Source: Rhizobiales bacterium 64-17
Lineage (GTDB): Bacteria > Pseudomonadota > Alphaproteobacteria > Rhizobiales > Xanthobacteraceae
Assembly (NCBI GenBank): GCA_001899285.1
Contig: MKWA01000017.1
Coordinates: forward strand, 1 to 64,000
Reading direction: 5' to 3'
Length of the DNA stretch: 64,000 nt
The stretch's first letter is position 1, and each line of letters opens with the position of its first letter. The translations under genes and the position numbers were made by a program. Below are positions 53,928 to 62,989 of the stretch, in pieces. The notes under the pieces were generated by a model that saw nothing but the letters and a program-made list of their open reading frames with translations, did no database searches and was not told the origin of the DNA.

Positions 53928-54056
53928 GTCGCCTGCCGCCCCTCCGCGCCGGGAACCGTCCCGGCAGGGATAGCACGGCTGCGGCGCGCGCCACACCGAT
54001 GGTCGGGGGCCTGCCAACAGGCAGGTAGGGACATTGGCAGGACCAGCGGAGCCGGG

Positions 54057-54332
54057 TCAGCGGAGCGCGCCGGTGGTGCGCAGGATATAGCCCAGCACCT
54101 CGGCCACCGCCCGGTAAAGACTTTCCGGGATCGGCTCATCGAGTGGCAGTTGCGACAGCGCGACCGCCAGCGTCGGGTTCTCGTTGAGCGGAACGCCGTG
54201 CGCCCGCGCCGTGTCGGCGATGCGCTTGGCAACGTCGCCCCGGCCGATGGCGACCACACGCGGCGCCGCCGGCCGCTCGTACTGGAGGGCGACAGCGACC
54301 TCAGGGCTCTGCGGTTTGGGCGTCTCGGTCAT
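54057..54332 (-). CDS. FlhB C-terminal-like protein (YscU/HrcU switch family, FhlB type)
   Basis: 91 residues equal to the C-terminal cytoplasmic domain of FlhB without the membrane part: VAVALQYERPAAPRVVAIG, DVAKRIADTARAHGVPLNEN, PIPESLYRAVAEVLGYIL. The NPTH autocleavage motif is not present. Such stand-alone FlhB-C homologues (FhlB/YlqH) are known in motile bacteria. It is coupled by a 4-bp overlap to the FliK-like gene. Confidence 0.85.
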   Translation of the reverse strand: MTETPKPQSPEVAVALQYERPAAPRVVAIGRGDVAKRIADTARAHGVPLNENPTLAVALSQLPLDEPIPESLYRAVAEVLGYILRTTGALR

Positions 54333-55342
54333 GTGGCGCGGTCCAGCAACCGCCCCGGCGCGGCCGTGCCCTTCTCCGGCGCGCCGAGCCGGCAGTTCAG
54401 TTCACCCGGCTCAAGGGCGGCCTCCGCCAGCATCGCCTGTAATACGGGTAAGCCCTGGTGCAGCGCCTGCGCGCTGGCGACGCGCTCGGCGACGATGGAG
54501 ACATTGGTGTGCGGGCCGGTCTGGGTGATGCGGGCATGGATCGGCCCCGCCGGATCGAGATGGACCGAGAAGCCGATGCGCCAGACCGACGGCTTGTCTT
54601 CTTCCCCGGCGGCGCGGCGACCATCGCGCTCGACCTGCAGGGCGACCACCGCCGTCCCTTGCGGGGTCAGCAGCGGGATTTCCAACGCGAGCCGGTGCGG
54701 ATGGTCCGGCACGCGGGCATCCGGCAGCGAAGCGACCTGCAGCATAGTCTGCCGGTTCAGCGCGGCGTCGGTGTCGGCCAGAACCTGCGCGACAGCCGAC
54801 TGCAACGGCAGCGCCCCGGCCGTCGCCGGCGACGGCGGTTGCCCGGCGGGCGGCGCGCCCGGATACGGCGGCGGCGGCGCGGCCCGCACCGAAGCCTCCG
54901 GCTCGACACCGAGGAAGCTCTGGAGCACGGCGCGCAGATTGATCAGGGCGGCCTTGAGGTCGCCGCCGCCGAACTGCCCTGAGGCCAGCGCCGCCTCCAG
55001 AAACAGACCCGAGCGCGCCACCGCGGTCTGCAGCGCCTGCGCGCCGAGTTCGTCAGCCGGCAGTTGCAGCATCAGGACCGCCTCAACCGCCGCCCGCATC
55101 GCCGGCGGCAGGTCCGGCCGCGTGGCCAAAGCGGTGAGATCGGCATAGAGCGGCGCCAGACCGTTCTGACGGACGGCGGCGGATTTCAGCGCGGCATCGA
55201 GCAAGGCGAGCAACGGATCGGCGGGGGTCGCCGGCGGTGCGGCAGGCGCAGCCGTACCCTGCCCCGATTGAGGCGAGGCATCCGGATGCGTGCGCTGCTG
55301 CACGACCCCGTAGCCCGAGACGAGCGGCGGAATGGTGACCAT
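54329..55342 (-). CDS. FliK-like flagellar hook-length control domain protein
   Basis: 337 residues. A Pro/Ala-rich N-half (PPPPYPGAPPAGQPP) with helical segments and a C-terminal Flg_hook-like domain, about 230-330: RLALEIPLLTPQGTAVVALQV, WRIGFSVHLDPAGPIHARIT, NVSIVAERVASAQ. FliK normally interacts with FlhB-C to stop hook export; here the gene precedes a solo FlhB-C. That matches the functional partnership of the two families. No other flagellar gene is near. Confidence 0.78.
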   Translation of the reverse strand: MVTIPPLVSGYGVVQQRTHPDASPQSGQGTAAPAAPPATPADPLLALLDAALKSAAVRQNGLAPLYADLTALATRPDLPPAMRAAVEAVLMLQLPADELGAQALQTAVARSGLFLEAALASGQFGGGDLKAALINLRAVLQSFLGVEPEASVRAAPPPPYPGAPPAGQPPSPATAGALPLQSAVAQVLADTDAALNRQTMLQVASLPDARVPDHPHRLALEIPLLTPQGTAVVALQVERDGRRAAGEEDKPSVWRIGFSVHLDPAGPIHARITQTGPHTNVSIVAERVASAQALHQGLPVLQAMLAEAALEPGELNCRLGAPEKGTAAPGRLLDRAT

Positions 55343-55411
55343 CCGTGACTCCGCAAATTCCCGATCCGGCTATGTGTAATGGGATTCGCGGTGGAACGCG
55401 CGTCGAAACGT

Positions 55412-56176
55412 TCAGGAACCCGCGCGGTCGAGGATCAGCGCGGCCGCGCGCATCTCCGCTTCGCGGAACGCGCGGCGCTTGAGCGCGAGTTCGTCGCGGC
55501 CCCATTGCTGCATCTGGAAGTCCTCGTCGGCATGCGCCGCCGCCCACGCCTCCTCGACGGTGAGCGCGCGGGCGTCGAGCGCCAGCGCGATCAGCGCCGA
55601 GCCGGTCAATGTCGTGATCGACGACAGCGCGCCGAGCCGCCACGGATCGTCCGGGATCGCGCGGCGCGCTGCGGTCAGCGCCTGTTCTGGCTGATGCTGG
55701 AACGTGACGCCTTCGGCGAGCACAAAGCGCGCGCCGAGCGCGTCGCGTGCGAAAGCCAGCACCGGATCCCAGTGCCGTGCCTGCCACTCGACAAGGCTCG
55801 CCGGTTCGCCGGCGCGATAGAATACCATGTCGCTCGCGAGATAGCGCGCGATCTCGTCGGCCACCGGCTGCGGCGCATCGGCGACGCCGTCGATGATCGC
55901 GTTGGCGAGCCGCGTCAGCGGCATCGTCGCCGGGTCGATCATCTCGCCTTGTGCATTCCACTCCTCGGCGATGGCCTGCGCGAGCGCCATGTTGGGTGCG
56001 GCGAGAGCACGCCGCGCCGGCGTGCGGACCGGCTTGCCGTCGAGCAGCACGGCATTGTCGTCGCCGACTGTTGCCTGCTCGTAGAAGCGTTTGCGCAGCG
56101 GCCGCATGTTGCGCCGCGCGGCCTCGGTCGGATCGAGCGGCTGGCTGTCGAAAATCTCTTCAAAGACATCACGCAT
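55412..56176 (-). CDS. ATP12-family F1-ATPase assembly chaperone
   Basis: 254 residues. ATP12 features: FYEQATVGDDNAVLLDGKPV, TPARRALAAPN, AIAEEWNAQGEMIDPATMPL, TRLANAIID, EIARYLASDMVFYRA and HWDPVLAFARDALGA. This chaperone of the F1 alpha subunit is shared by mitochondria and alphaproteobacteria, a good taxonomic indicator. It overlaps the upstream HAD gene end by 8 bp (56169-56176). Confidence 0.92.
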   Translation of the reverse strand: MRDVFEEIFDSQPLDPTEAARRNMRPLRKRFYEQATVGDDNAVLLDGKPVRTPARRALAAPNMALAQAIAEEWNAQGEMIDPATMPLTRLANAIIDGVADAPQPVADEIARYLASDMVFYRAGEPASLVEWQARHWDPVLAFARDALGARFVLAEGVTFQHQPEQALTAARRAIPDDPWRLGALSSITTLTGSALIALALDARALTVEEAWAAAHADEDFQMQQWGRDELALKRRAFREAEMRAAALILDRAGS

Positions 56177-56879
56177 GGGGCTGCCTCCTCGGCTCTCCCA
56201 GCGTGTGGCGCGCCAGCGGCGACCACTGCATTTCAAGCGCCGGTACCAGTTGCGCGAAATCATCGACAACGACATCGGCGCCGGCGGCATGCAAGTCCGC
56301 AACCGGGTGATAACCCCAGCTCACGCCGATGGCGGCGACGCCGGCCGCACGCGCCATGGCGATGTCGAACACCGTGTCGCCGATCATCACCGTGTCGCCC
56401 GGCGCCACCCCCGCCTCGCGCATCGCCTGATGCAGCATCGTCGGGTCCGGTTTCGACGGCGCGGTGTCGGCCGTCTGCACGGTGGCAAAACGGTCGTAAA
56501 GGCCGTGATGCCCCAGCACCAGCCTCACGCCCCGCACCGACTTGCCGGTGGCGATACCGAGCAAGACGTCATCACGCGCCGCCAGCGTCTCGACCGCAAC
56601 GCGCGCGCCGGAATACAGCGGCTCGTGATGCGTGTTGTCGCGGCGCAGACTCCGGAACGCGCTCTTGTAACTCTCGACCAGCGCGTCGATCGGATGCGCG
56701 GCATCGCCGGCGGCGAGCGTCACGAAGGCTTCCTGCAACGACAACCCGACGATCGACAGCACCGTCTCGCGCGGGGGGCAGACCAGGCTATGCCGGTCAT
56801 AAGTCTGCTGCATCGCAGCACAGATCATGTGCTGGCTGTCCACCAGGGTACCGTCGCAGTCGAAAACAACCAGCTTCAT
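56169..56879 (-). CDS. HAD-superfamily hydrolase, phosphoglycolate phosphatase-like
   Basis: 236 residues. HAD motifs: I, VVFDCDGTLVDS with nucleophile D8 and acid D10; II, GIATGKSVRG; III/IV, SKPDPTMLHQAM and MIGDTVFDIAMA. The cap domain (about 15-85) is alpha-helical (subclass IA). Substrate is a small phosphomonoester; true Gph activity is unproven. It overlaps the ATP12 gene, a pairing common in Rhizobiales. Confidence 0.9.
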   Translation of the reverse strand: MKLVVFDCDGTLVDSQHMICAAMQQTYDRHSLVCPPRETVLSIVGLSLQEAFVTLAAGDAAHPIDALVESYKSAFRSLRRDNTHHEPLYSGARVAVETLAARDDVLLGIATGKSVRGVRLVLGHHGLYDRFATVQTADTAPSKPDPTMLHQAMREAGVAPGDTVMIGDTVFDIAMARAAGVAAIGVSWGYHPVADLHAAGADVVVDDFAQLVPALEMQWSPLARHTLGEPRRQPHA

Positions 56880-57145
56880 CGCGATTGTGCCGTCTCCGCC
56901 CAAATTTGCGGGGTTCCGCGCCCCTATAACGCCGCTTTCACAGCGCGAAAAGAACAAATCCTCCAGGTTGCCTCACCGATCGTTGTCCGGCACTGCGGCA
57001 AAAGCCGGGTGGTCTTTGGAACAAGGCTAATCTAGACTTCCTTGGAGTCGGCGCCAGACCGACACAGTGAGGAAAGACGACTCCGCAGAACGAGCATCAC
57101 CTCTTCAAGAAATTTTCGTCATGCGGGGCGCGTGCCGGGGAGAGA

Positions 57146-58948
57146 ATGAAGAATACCGATATCGCGGCGCCTGATTACTTTCACAAAGTCGTCGACTGCC
57201 AATGGGCCTGTCCGGCCCACACGCCCGTTCCCGAATATATCCGTCTGATCGCGGAAGGCCGCTACAGCGACGCCTACATGATCAACTGGAAGTCGAACGT
57301 GTTTCCGGGAATTCTCGGACGCACCTGCGACCGTCCATGCGAGCCGGCCTGCCGGCGCGTGCGCGTCGAGGACGAACCGGTGGCGATCTGCCGGTTGAAG
57401 CGCGTCGCCGCCGACTACAAGGACGACATCACCGCGCGGTTGCCGAAGCAGGCCACGCGCAAGAACGGCAAGCGCATCGCACTCATTGGCGGCGGCCCCG
57501 CCTCACTCACGGTCGCACGCGATCTCGCCCCGCTCGGCTACGACTGCACGGTGTTTGACGGCGACCCCAAGGCCGGCGGCATGATCCGCACACAGATCCC
57601 GAAGTTCCGCCTGCCCGACAGCGTGATCGACGAGGAAACCGGCTACATCCTCGGCCTCGGCATCACCTTCAAGGGTGGCACGCGGATCGACAGCCTGAAG
57701 GCGCTGCTCGCCGACGGCTATGACGCGGTGTTCGTCGGCTCCGGCGCGCCGCGCGGCCGTGACCTCGACATTCCCGGCCGGCAGGAAGGCGCGGCCAATA
57801 TCCATATCGGCATCGACTGGCTGTCGTCGGTGTCGTTCGGCCACATCAGCAAGATCGGCAAGCGTGTCATCGTCCTCGGCGGCGGCAACACCGCCATGGA
57901 CTGCTGCCGCTCCGCGCGCCGCCTCGGCGGAGAGGACGTGAAGGTGATCGTCCGTTCCGGCTTCGAGGAGATGAAAGCCTCGCCGTGGGAGAAAGAGGAC
58001 GCGATGCACGAAGGCATCCCGATCCTCAACTACATGGTGCCGAAGGCCTTCACCCACGAAAACGGCAAGCTCACCGGCGTCACCTTCGAGAAGGTGAAGG
58101 CGGTGAAGGACGACAAGGGCCGCCGCAAACTCGTTCCGACCGGCGAGCCGGACGAGCATGTGCCGTGCGACGACGTTCTCGTCGCGGTCGGGCAGGAAAA
58201 CTCATTCCCGTGGATCGAGCGCGACATCGGCATTGCCTTCGACGACTGGGGCATGCCCAAGGTCGATCCGGTGACGTTCCGCTCGACGCATCCGCTTGTG
58301 TTCTTCGGCGGCGACGCGGCGTTCGGCCCGAAGAACATCATCTGGGCGGTGGCGCACGGCCACGAGGCCGCCGTCTCCATCGACAAGATGCTCAACGGCG
58401 AGGACATCGCCGAGCGCCCCCTGCCCGCGGTCACGCTCGTCAGTCAGAAGATGGGCATCCACGAATGGTCCTATGACAACGCGGTCGCACTCGACGAGCG
58501 TTACAAGGTGCCGCAGCGCGACAAGGCCGTGGCGCTAAAGGACATCAAGGCCGAAGTCGAACTCGGCTTCGACGTCAAGCTCGCGCTCGGTGAAGCCGGA
58601 CGCTGCCTCAACTGCGACGTCGAGACGGTGTTCACGCCGTCGCTGTGCATCGAGTGCGATGCCTGCGTCGACATCTGCCCGATGGACTGCATCACCTTCA
58701 CCGAGAATGGCGAAGAAGCCGACCTGCGCACGCGGCTCAATGCCCCCGCGCCGAACACCACGCAGGCGCTCTATGTCCAGAACGGGCTCAAGACCGGCCG
58801 CGTGATGGTGAAGGACGAAGACGTCTGCCTGCATTGCAGCCTGTGCGCTGAGCGTTGCCCGACCGGCGCCTGGGACATGCAGAAATTCTTCCTGGAAATG
58901 ACACACGCGGGACCGTCATGCCGGCACCACGCCCGATCAGCAGCGTAA
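57146..58948 (+). CDS. GltD-like NAD(P)-ferredoxin oxidoreductase with C-terminal 4Fe-4S domain
   Basis: 600 residues. An N-terminal Fer4_20-like dihydropyrimidine-dehydrogenase domain II (about 15-95: CQWACPAHTPVPEYI, CDRPCEPACRRVRVED) with Fe-S cysteines. Then FAD binding at ALIGGGPASLTVARD and NAD(P) binding at VIVLGGGNTAMDCCRSA, as in glutamate synthase small subunit. The C-terminus has two 4Fe-4S motifs: CIECDACVDICPMDC and CLHCSLCAERCP. This last part, absent in GltD, suggests electron exchange with ferredoxin-like partners; the downstream KorAB genes fit. It probably moves electrons between KorAB and NAD(P)H in either direction. Confidence 0.87.
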   Translation: MKNTDIAAPDYFHKVVDCQWACPAHTPVPEYIRLIAEGRYSDAYMINWKSNVFPGILGRTCDRPCEPACRRVRVEDEPVAICRLKRVAADYKDDITARLPKQATRKNGKRIALIGGGPASLTVARDLAPLGYDCTVFDGDPKAGGMIRTQIPKFRLPDSVIDEETGYILGLGITFKGGTRIDSLKALLADGYDAVFVGSGAPRGRDLDIPGRQEGAANIHIGIDWLSSVSFGHISKIGKRVIVLGGGNTAMDCCRSARRLGGEDVKVIVRSGFEEMKASPWEKEDAMHEGIPILNYMVPKAFTHENGKLTGVTFEKVKAVKDDKGRRKLVPTGEPDEHVPCDDVLVAVGQENSFPWIERDIGIAFDDWGMPKVDPVTFRSTHPLVFFGGDAAFGPKNIIWAVAHGHEAAVSIDKMLNGEDIAERPLPAVTLVSQKMGIHEWSYDNAVALDERYKVPQRDKAVALKDIKAEVELGFDVKLALGEAGRCLNCDVETVFTPSLCIECDACVDICPMDCITFTENGEEADLRTRLNAPAPNTTQALYVQNGLKTGRVMVKDEDVCLHCSLCAERCPTGAWDMQKFFLEMTHAGPSCRHHARSAA

Positions 58949-60759
58949 ACGACTTCGTCATCCGCTTCGCCAACGTCAACGGCTCGGGTTCGGCGAGCGC
59001 CAACGAGATGTTCGCCCGTGCGGTGATGCGCATGGGCGTGCCAGTGTCGCCCCGCAACATCTTTCCGTCGAACATTCAGGGCCTGCCGACCTGGTACGAG
59101 GTGCGCGTCACCGAAGCGGGCCACCTCGGCGCGCGCGGCGGCGTCGACATGATGGTGGCGATGAATCCGCAGACGTTCGACAAGGACGTCGCCATGATCG
59201 AACCGGGCGGCTACCTGTTCTACGATTCGACCAAGCCGATCCCGGCCGGCAAGTTCCGCGACGACATCACCGTGATCGGCGTGCCGCTCACCGCGATCTG
59301 CAACAGCGAATATAGCGATCCGCGGCAGCGGCAACTGTTCAAGAATATCATCTATCTCGGCGTCCTGTCGGCGCTCCTCGACATGGAGCCCGCCGTGCTC
59401 GAGGCGCTGATCGGCGAGCAGTACAAGTCCAAGGAAAAGCTGATCCAGCCGAACGTGCATGCACTGCATCTCGGCCGCGACTATGCGCTGAAGAACCTGA
59501 AATGCCCGCTCGGCCTCACGGTGAAGCGCGCCGACAAGGTCGGCGACATGATCTTCGTCGAAGGCAATTCGGCGGCGGCGCTCGGCGCGGTCTATGGCGG
59601 CGCGACGGTCTGCGCGTGGTATCCGATCACGCCCTCCTCCTCGCTCGCCGATGCGTTCACCAAGCATTGCGGCAAGCTGCGCGTCGATCCGCAGACCAAG
59701 AAGGCCCGCTACGCCATCGTCCAGGCCGAGGACGAGCTTGCCTCCATCGGCATGGTGATCGGCGCCGGCTGGAACGGCGCGCGCGCCTTCACCGCCACCT
59801 CCGGCCCTGGCATTTCGCTGATGTCGGAATTCATCGGCCTCTCCTACTTCGCGGAAATCCCTGCGGTGATCTTCAACGTGCAGCGCGCCGGCCCCTCGAC
59901 CGGCATGCCGACACGCACGCAGCAGTGCGACCTGATCTCGTGCGCCTATGCCTCGCATGGCGACACCAAGCACGTGCTGCTGTTCCCGGAAGACCCGCAC
60001 GAAGCGTTCGAGTTCGGCGCGCAGGCATTCGACCTCGCCGACCGGCTGCAGACGACGATCTTCGTCATGCTCGATCTCGATATCGGCATGAACCATCGGC
60101 TGTGCCGACCGTTCCGCTGGGACGACTCGCGCCGCTACGACCGCGGCAAGGTGATGACCGCCGCCGAACTGGACTCTGGCCGCGACTTCGGCCGCTATCT
60201 CGATGTGGACGGCGACGGCATCCCGTACCGCACCTATCCCGGCACGCATCCGACCAAGGGCTCGTTCTTCACCCGCGGCACCTCGCGCGACCGCTATGCG
60301 CGCTATACCGAGGAGGGCCCGCCCTATGTCGACAACATGCAGCGGCTGCTCCGCAAATTCGAGACGGCGAAGGACATGGTGCCGCGCCCGCTGACCGCCA
60401 ATGCCGGCAAGCCGACCAAATTCGGTGTGATCTATTACGGCTCCACCGCGCCGGCGATGGATGAGGCGATCGACATGCTCGAAGCCAGGGGCCATCATAT
60501 CGACCGGATGCGGGTGCGCGCCTTCCCGTTCCATTCGAGCGTTCCGAGCTTCCTTGCCGACCATGATTTTGTGTTCGTGGTCGAGCAGAACCGCGACGCG
60601 CAACTGCGCTCGCTGATCGTCAACGAGTGCAACGTCGATCCGGTCCGGCTGGTGCCGGTGCTGCATTTCGACGGCACCCCGATCACCGCGCGTTTCATCG
60701 CCAAGACGATCGGCGAACGCATCGACACCTTGCACGGCAAGCCGGCGGTGGTGTCGTGA
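58918..60759 (+). CDS. korA: 2-Oxoacid:ferredoxin oxidoreductase, fused gamma/alpha subunit
   Basis: 613 residues: gamma domain (about 10-195, NGSGSASANEMFARAVMRMG), then alpha domain (about 205-610; AAALGAVYGGATVCAWYPIT, AEDELASIGMVIGAGWNGAR, TATSGPGISLMSEFIG). It oxidatively decarboxylates 2-oxoglutarate or another 2-oxoacid with CoA and ferredoxin when paired with the beta subunit. The start (ATG 58918) lies within the 3' end of the preceding gene (31-bp overlap), so the genes are coupled. Confidence 0.9.
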   Translation: MPAPRPISSVNDFVIRFANVNGSGSASANEMFARAVMRMGVPVSPRNIFPSNIQGLPTWYEVRVTEAGHLGARGGVDMMVAMNPQTFDKDVAMIEPGGYLFYDSTKPIPAGKFRDDITVIGVPLTAICNSEYSDPRQRQLFKNIIYLGVLSALLDMEPAVLEALIGEQYKSKEKLIQPNVHALHLGRDYALKNLKCPLGLTVKRADKVGDMIFVEGNSAAALGAVYGGATVCAWYPITPSSSLADAFTKHCGKLRVDPQTKKARYAIVQAEDELASIGMVIGAGWNGARAFTATSGPGISLMSEFIGLSYFAEIPAVIFNVQRAGPSTGMPTRTQQCDLISCAYASHGDTKHVLLFPEDPHEAFEFGAQAFDLADRLQTTIFVMLDLDIGMNHRLCRPFRWDDSRRYDRGKVMTAAELDSGRDFGRYLDVDGDGIPYRTYPGTHPTKGSFFTRGTSRDRYARYTEEGPPYVDNMQRLLRKFETAKDMVPRPLTANAGKPTKFGVIYYGSTAPAMDEAIDMLEARGHHIDRMRVRAFPFHSSVPSFLADHDFVFVVEQNRDAQLRSLIVNECNVDPVRLVPVLHFDGTPITARFIAKTIGERIDTLHGKPAVVS

Positions 60760-60785
60760 TGCAGGCGGCATAAAGGAAAGATGCG

Positions 60786-61841
60786 ATGACCTATCTCGCC
60801 AAACCGAAATTCCACCATCCGGACCTGCCGAAGAACGCGCTTGGCTTCACCCATCGCGACTACGAGGGCTCAGTATCGACGCTCTGTGCGGGCTGTGGCC
60901 ACGACTCGATCACCGGCGCACTGATCCAGACGTTTTTCGAACTATCGATCGAACCGCATCGCGTGGCCAAGATTTCCGGCATCGGTTGCTCATCGAAGAC
61001 ACCAACCTATTTCCTCGGCAATTCGCACGGCTTTAACTCGGTGCACGGCCGCATGCCCTCGGTGCTCACCGGCGCCAACCTCGCCAATCGCGACCTCATC
61101 TATCTCGGCGTATCGGGTGACGGCGATTCTGCCTCGATCGGCTTCGGCCAGTTCGCGCACGCGATCCGCCGCGGCGTCAACATGACCTATATCGTCGAGA
61201 ATAACGGCGTGTATGGCCTGACCAAAGGCCAGTTCTCCGCCACCGCCGACCGTGGCTCGAAGTCGAAGCGCGGCGTCACCAACACCGACAACTCCATCGA
61301 TCTCGTCGCCATCGCGCTGCAGCTTGGCGCGACCTATGTGGCGCGCTCGTTCTCCGGCGACAAGCAGCAGCTCGTGCCGATCCTCAAAGGCGCCATCGAG
61401 CATAAAGGCGCGGCCTTCATCGACGTGATCTCGCCCTGCATCGCCTTCAATAACCACGCCGGCTCGACGAAGAGCTTCGACTATGTGCGCGAGCACAACG
61501 AGGCGGTAAACCGGCTCGATTTCATCTCCGGCCGCGCGCCGATCGAAATCAATTACGACCCCGGCACGGTGCAGATCGTCGAACAGCACGACGGCTCGAA
61601 GCTCGCTTTGCGCAAGATCGACGCGGACTATGACGTCAACGACCGCACGGCGGCGATGGGCTTCCTGCAGCGGCATGCCGCCGGCGGGCAGATCGTCACC
61701 GGGCTGCTTTACGTCGAGTCCGAGGCCAGCGACCTCCACACGCATCTCTCGACTGTCGAGCGGCCGCTCAATCAACTTGGCGAGCAAGACCTCTGCCCCG
61801 GCTCGACAGCGCTCGCCAAGATCAACGCCGCGCTGCGCTAG
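60786..61841 (+). CDS. korB: 2-Oxoacid:ferredoxin oxidoreductase, beta subunit
   Basis: 351 residues, ThDP-binding subunit: STLCAGCGHDSITGAL, ISGIGCSSKTPTYF, GVSGDGDSASIGFGQFAH with the ThDP motif closing at IVENNGVYGLTKGQ. The cysteines in CAGCGHDS and GIGCSS bind its 4Fe-4S cluster. It starts 27 bp after korA (AAAGGAAAG RBS). With korA it forms the oxygen-tolerant-type two-gene enzyme common in aerobic alphaproteobacteria. Confidence 0.92.
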   Translation: MTYLAKPKFHHPDLPKNALGFTHRDYEGSVSTLCAGCGHDSITGALIQTFFELSIEPHRVAKISGIGCSSKTPTYFLGNSHGFNSVHGRMPSVLTGANLANRDLIYLGVSGDGDSASIGFGQFAHAIRRGVNMTYIVENNGVYGLTKGQFSATADRGSKSKRGVTNTDNSIDLVAIALQLGATYVARSFSGDKQQLVPILKGAIEHKGAAFIDVISPCIAFNNHAGSTKSFDYVREHNEAVNRLDFISGRAPIEINYDPGTVQIVEQHDGSKLALRKIDADYDVNDRTAAMGFLQRHAAGGQIVTGLLYVESEASDLHTHLSTVERPLNQLGEQDLCPGSTALAKINAALR

Positions 61842-62332
61842 CGTCTAAAATCCAGACGGCCGCCGGACCAGCGACCATCGATCCGCTGCGGTGACACGAT
61901 CAATCCGACCCACGGCCGCACGATGCGCGGGTCGGTGATGTTCACATAACGGCCGATCAAGCGCCCGTTTCCGGTTTGCAACGCTTCAATCAGGCCGCGA
62001 CGACGGCTGCTATCCCAATCAAAATAGCAATAGACCCGGTCGCCGAGCGTACACAGCTCGCCGCGGCCAACTTTCCACGCCCCCGGCGTATCGCCGGACA
62101 TGCTCGGATCGGCGCCGCCGTTCCAGCGACTGCTCCAGATGCCGTCTACTGACTGGGCGGAATCGTCCTGCGGCGCCCAGCGGGCGGCATTGGCGTCGTT
62201 GGCATTGCCGCTCAACACGGTCTGCGCGGCGAAGGCCAGCGCTTCGGCGCCGAGCGGGTCCGGCACATCCATCACGCCGAACGGATTGCGGGACATGCCG
62301 GTGTCCGGCGGGCTGCCCGGAAAGACGTACAT
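61838..62332 (-). CDS. Hypothetical protein
   Basis: 164 residues, acidic start (MYVFPGSPPDTGMSRNPFG), central SVDGIWSSRWNGGADPSMSG and WKVGRGELCTLGDRVYCYFDWD, ending RIDGRWSGGRLDFRR. The paired G-x-W and Y-x-Y-F-x-W patterns suggest a small beta-barrel, maybe calycin-like. No family recognised. It converges on korB, overlapping stops by 4 bp. Confidence 0.65.
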   Translation of the reverse strand: MYVFPGSPPDTGMSRNPFGVMDVPDPLGAEALAFAAQTVLSGNANDANAARWAPQDDSAQSVDGIWSSRWNGGADPSMSGDTPGAWKVGRGELCTLGDRVYCYFDWDSSRRRGLIEALQTGNGRLIGRYVNITDPRIVRPWVGLIVSPQRIDGRWSGGRLDFRR

Positions 62333-62429
62333 GATGGCCTCCTCGAATGACGCGTGCGAACGCTGCGCGTCACTCCGATCTAAGCCGCCGGGCGCGCTTC
62401 CCCCACCCGAATTCTGACAACCGTCGCCG

Positions 62430-62966
62430 CTACTTTAGCCAGGGCTTTTCCGCGACCGCCTTTTGTATCGCCTCAACCATGCCGTCTGGCATGCTCATGG
62501 CGACGGCGAGCGGTTTACCGGTTTCCAGCACACTCTTGAGGCTCGACAGGATCGCCGGCCAGCCGGCCGCACCACCGGCGAGGATCGCCTTGGGGACGTC
62601 CCAATCATGTGCCTCGGTCATGGTGAGCCGCGTGCTCTCGCCTGATCGTTCGATCTCGTAGGTGACAAGACAGGCCGGCAGTTCGCCGAACTCCTTCATG
62701 CCTTCGACGACCCAGGTGCAGGCAAAGCGGCGCGGCGGCGACCATTCGATCACCTCCCCGGCGATGTGCACGCGCCCATCCGGATAAAGCAGCCGGAACG
62801 CACCGCCGGTGCGCGGCTCGACATCGACGGAGAGCCCGCCGAAATATTGGCGTGTAAAGGCCGGGTCGGTCAGCGCCTGCCACACCTGTTCCGGCGTCGC
62901 AGCGATATAGGTCACGTAGACCGTCTTCGGGTGATAGCGCGTGATGTCAAACTTGCCTTGCGTCAT
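62430..62966 (-). CDS. SRPBCC (AHSA1-like) domain protein, first copy
   Basis: 178 residues, one START-like/AHSA1 domain: VYVTYIAATPEQVWQALTDP, GGAFRLLYPDGRVHIAGEVI, TRLTMTEAHDW. Helix-grip fold with a hydrophobic cavity; ligand unknown. The end GWPAILSSLKSVLETGKPL is the family C-terminal helix, followed by a further 26 residues. Downstream of a second copy and an ArsR regulator, all on one strand. Confidence 0.87.
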   Translation of the reverse strand: MTQGKFDITRYHPKTVYVTYIAATPEQVWQALTDPAFTRQYFGGLSVDVEPRTGGAFRLLYPDGRVHIAGEVIEWSPPRRFACTWVVEGMKEFGELPACLVTYEIERSGESTRLTMTEAHDWDVPKAILAGGAAGWPAILSSLKSVLETGKPLAVAMSMPDGMVEAIQKAVAEKPWLK

Positions 62967-62989
62967 GACGCTTCCTCTGGGCGGCAGCA

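Noticed and set aside
58771-60771. 666-codon minus-strand open frame opposite korA
   Set aside because: Low-complexity His/Arg/Asp-rich translation, typical of antisense of high-GC coding DNA; korA is clear on the plus strand.
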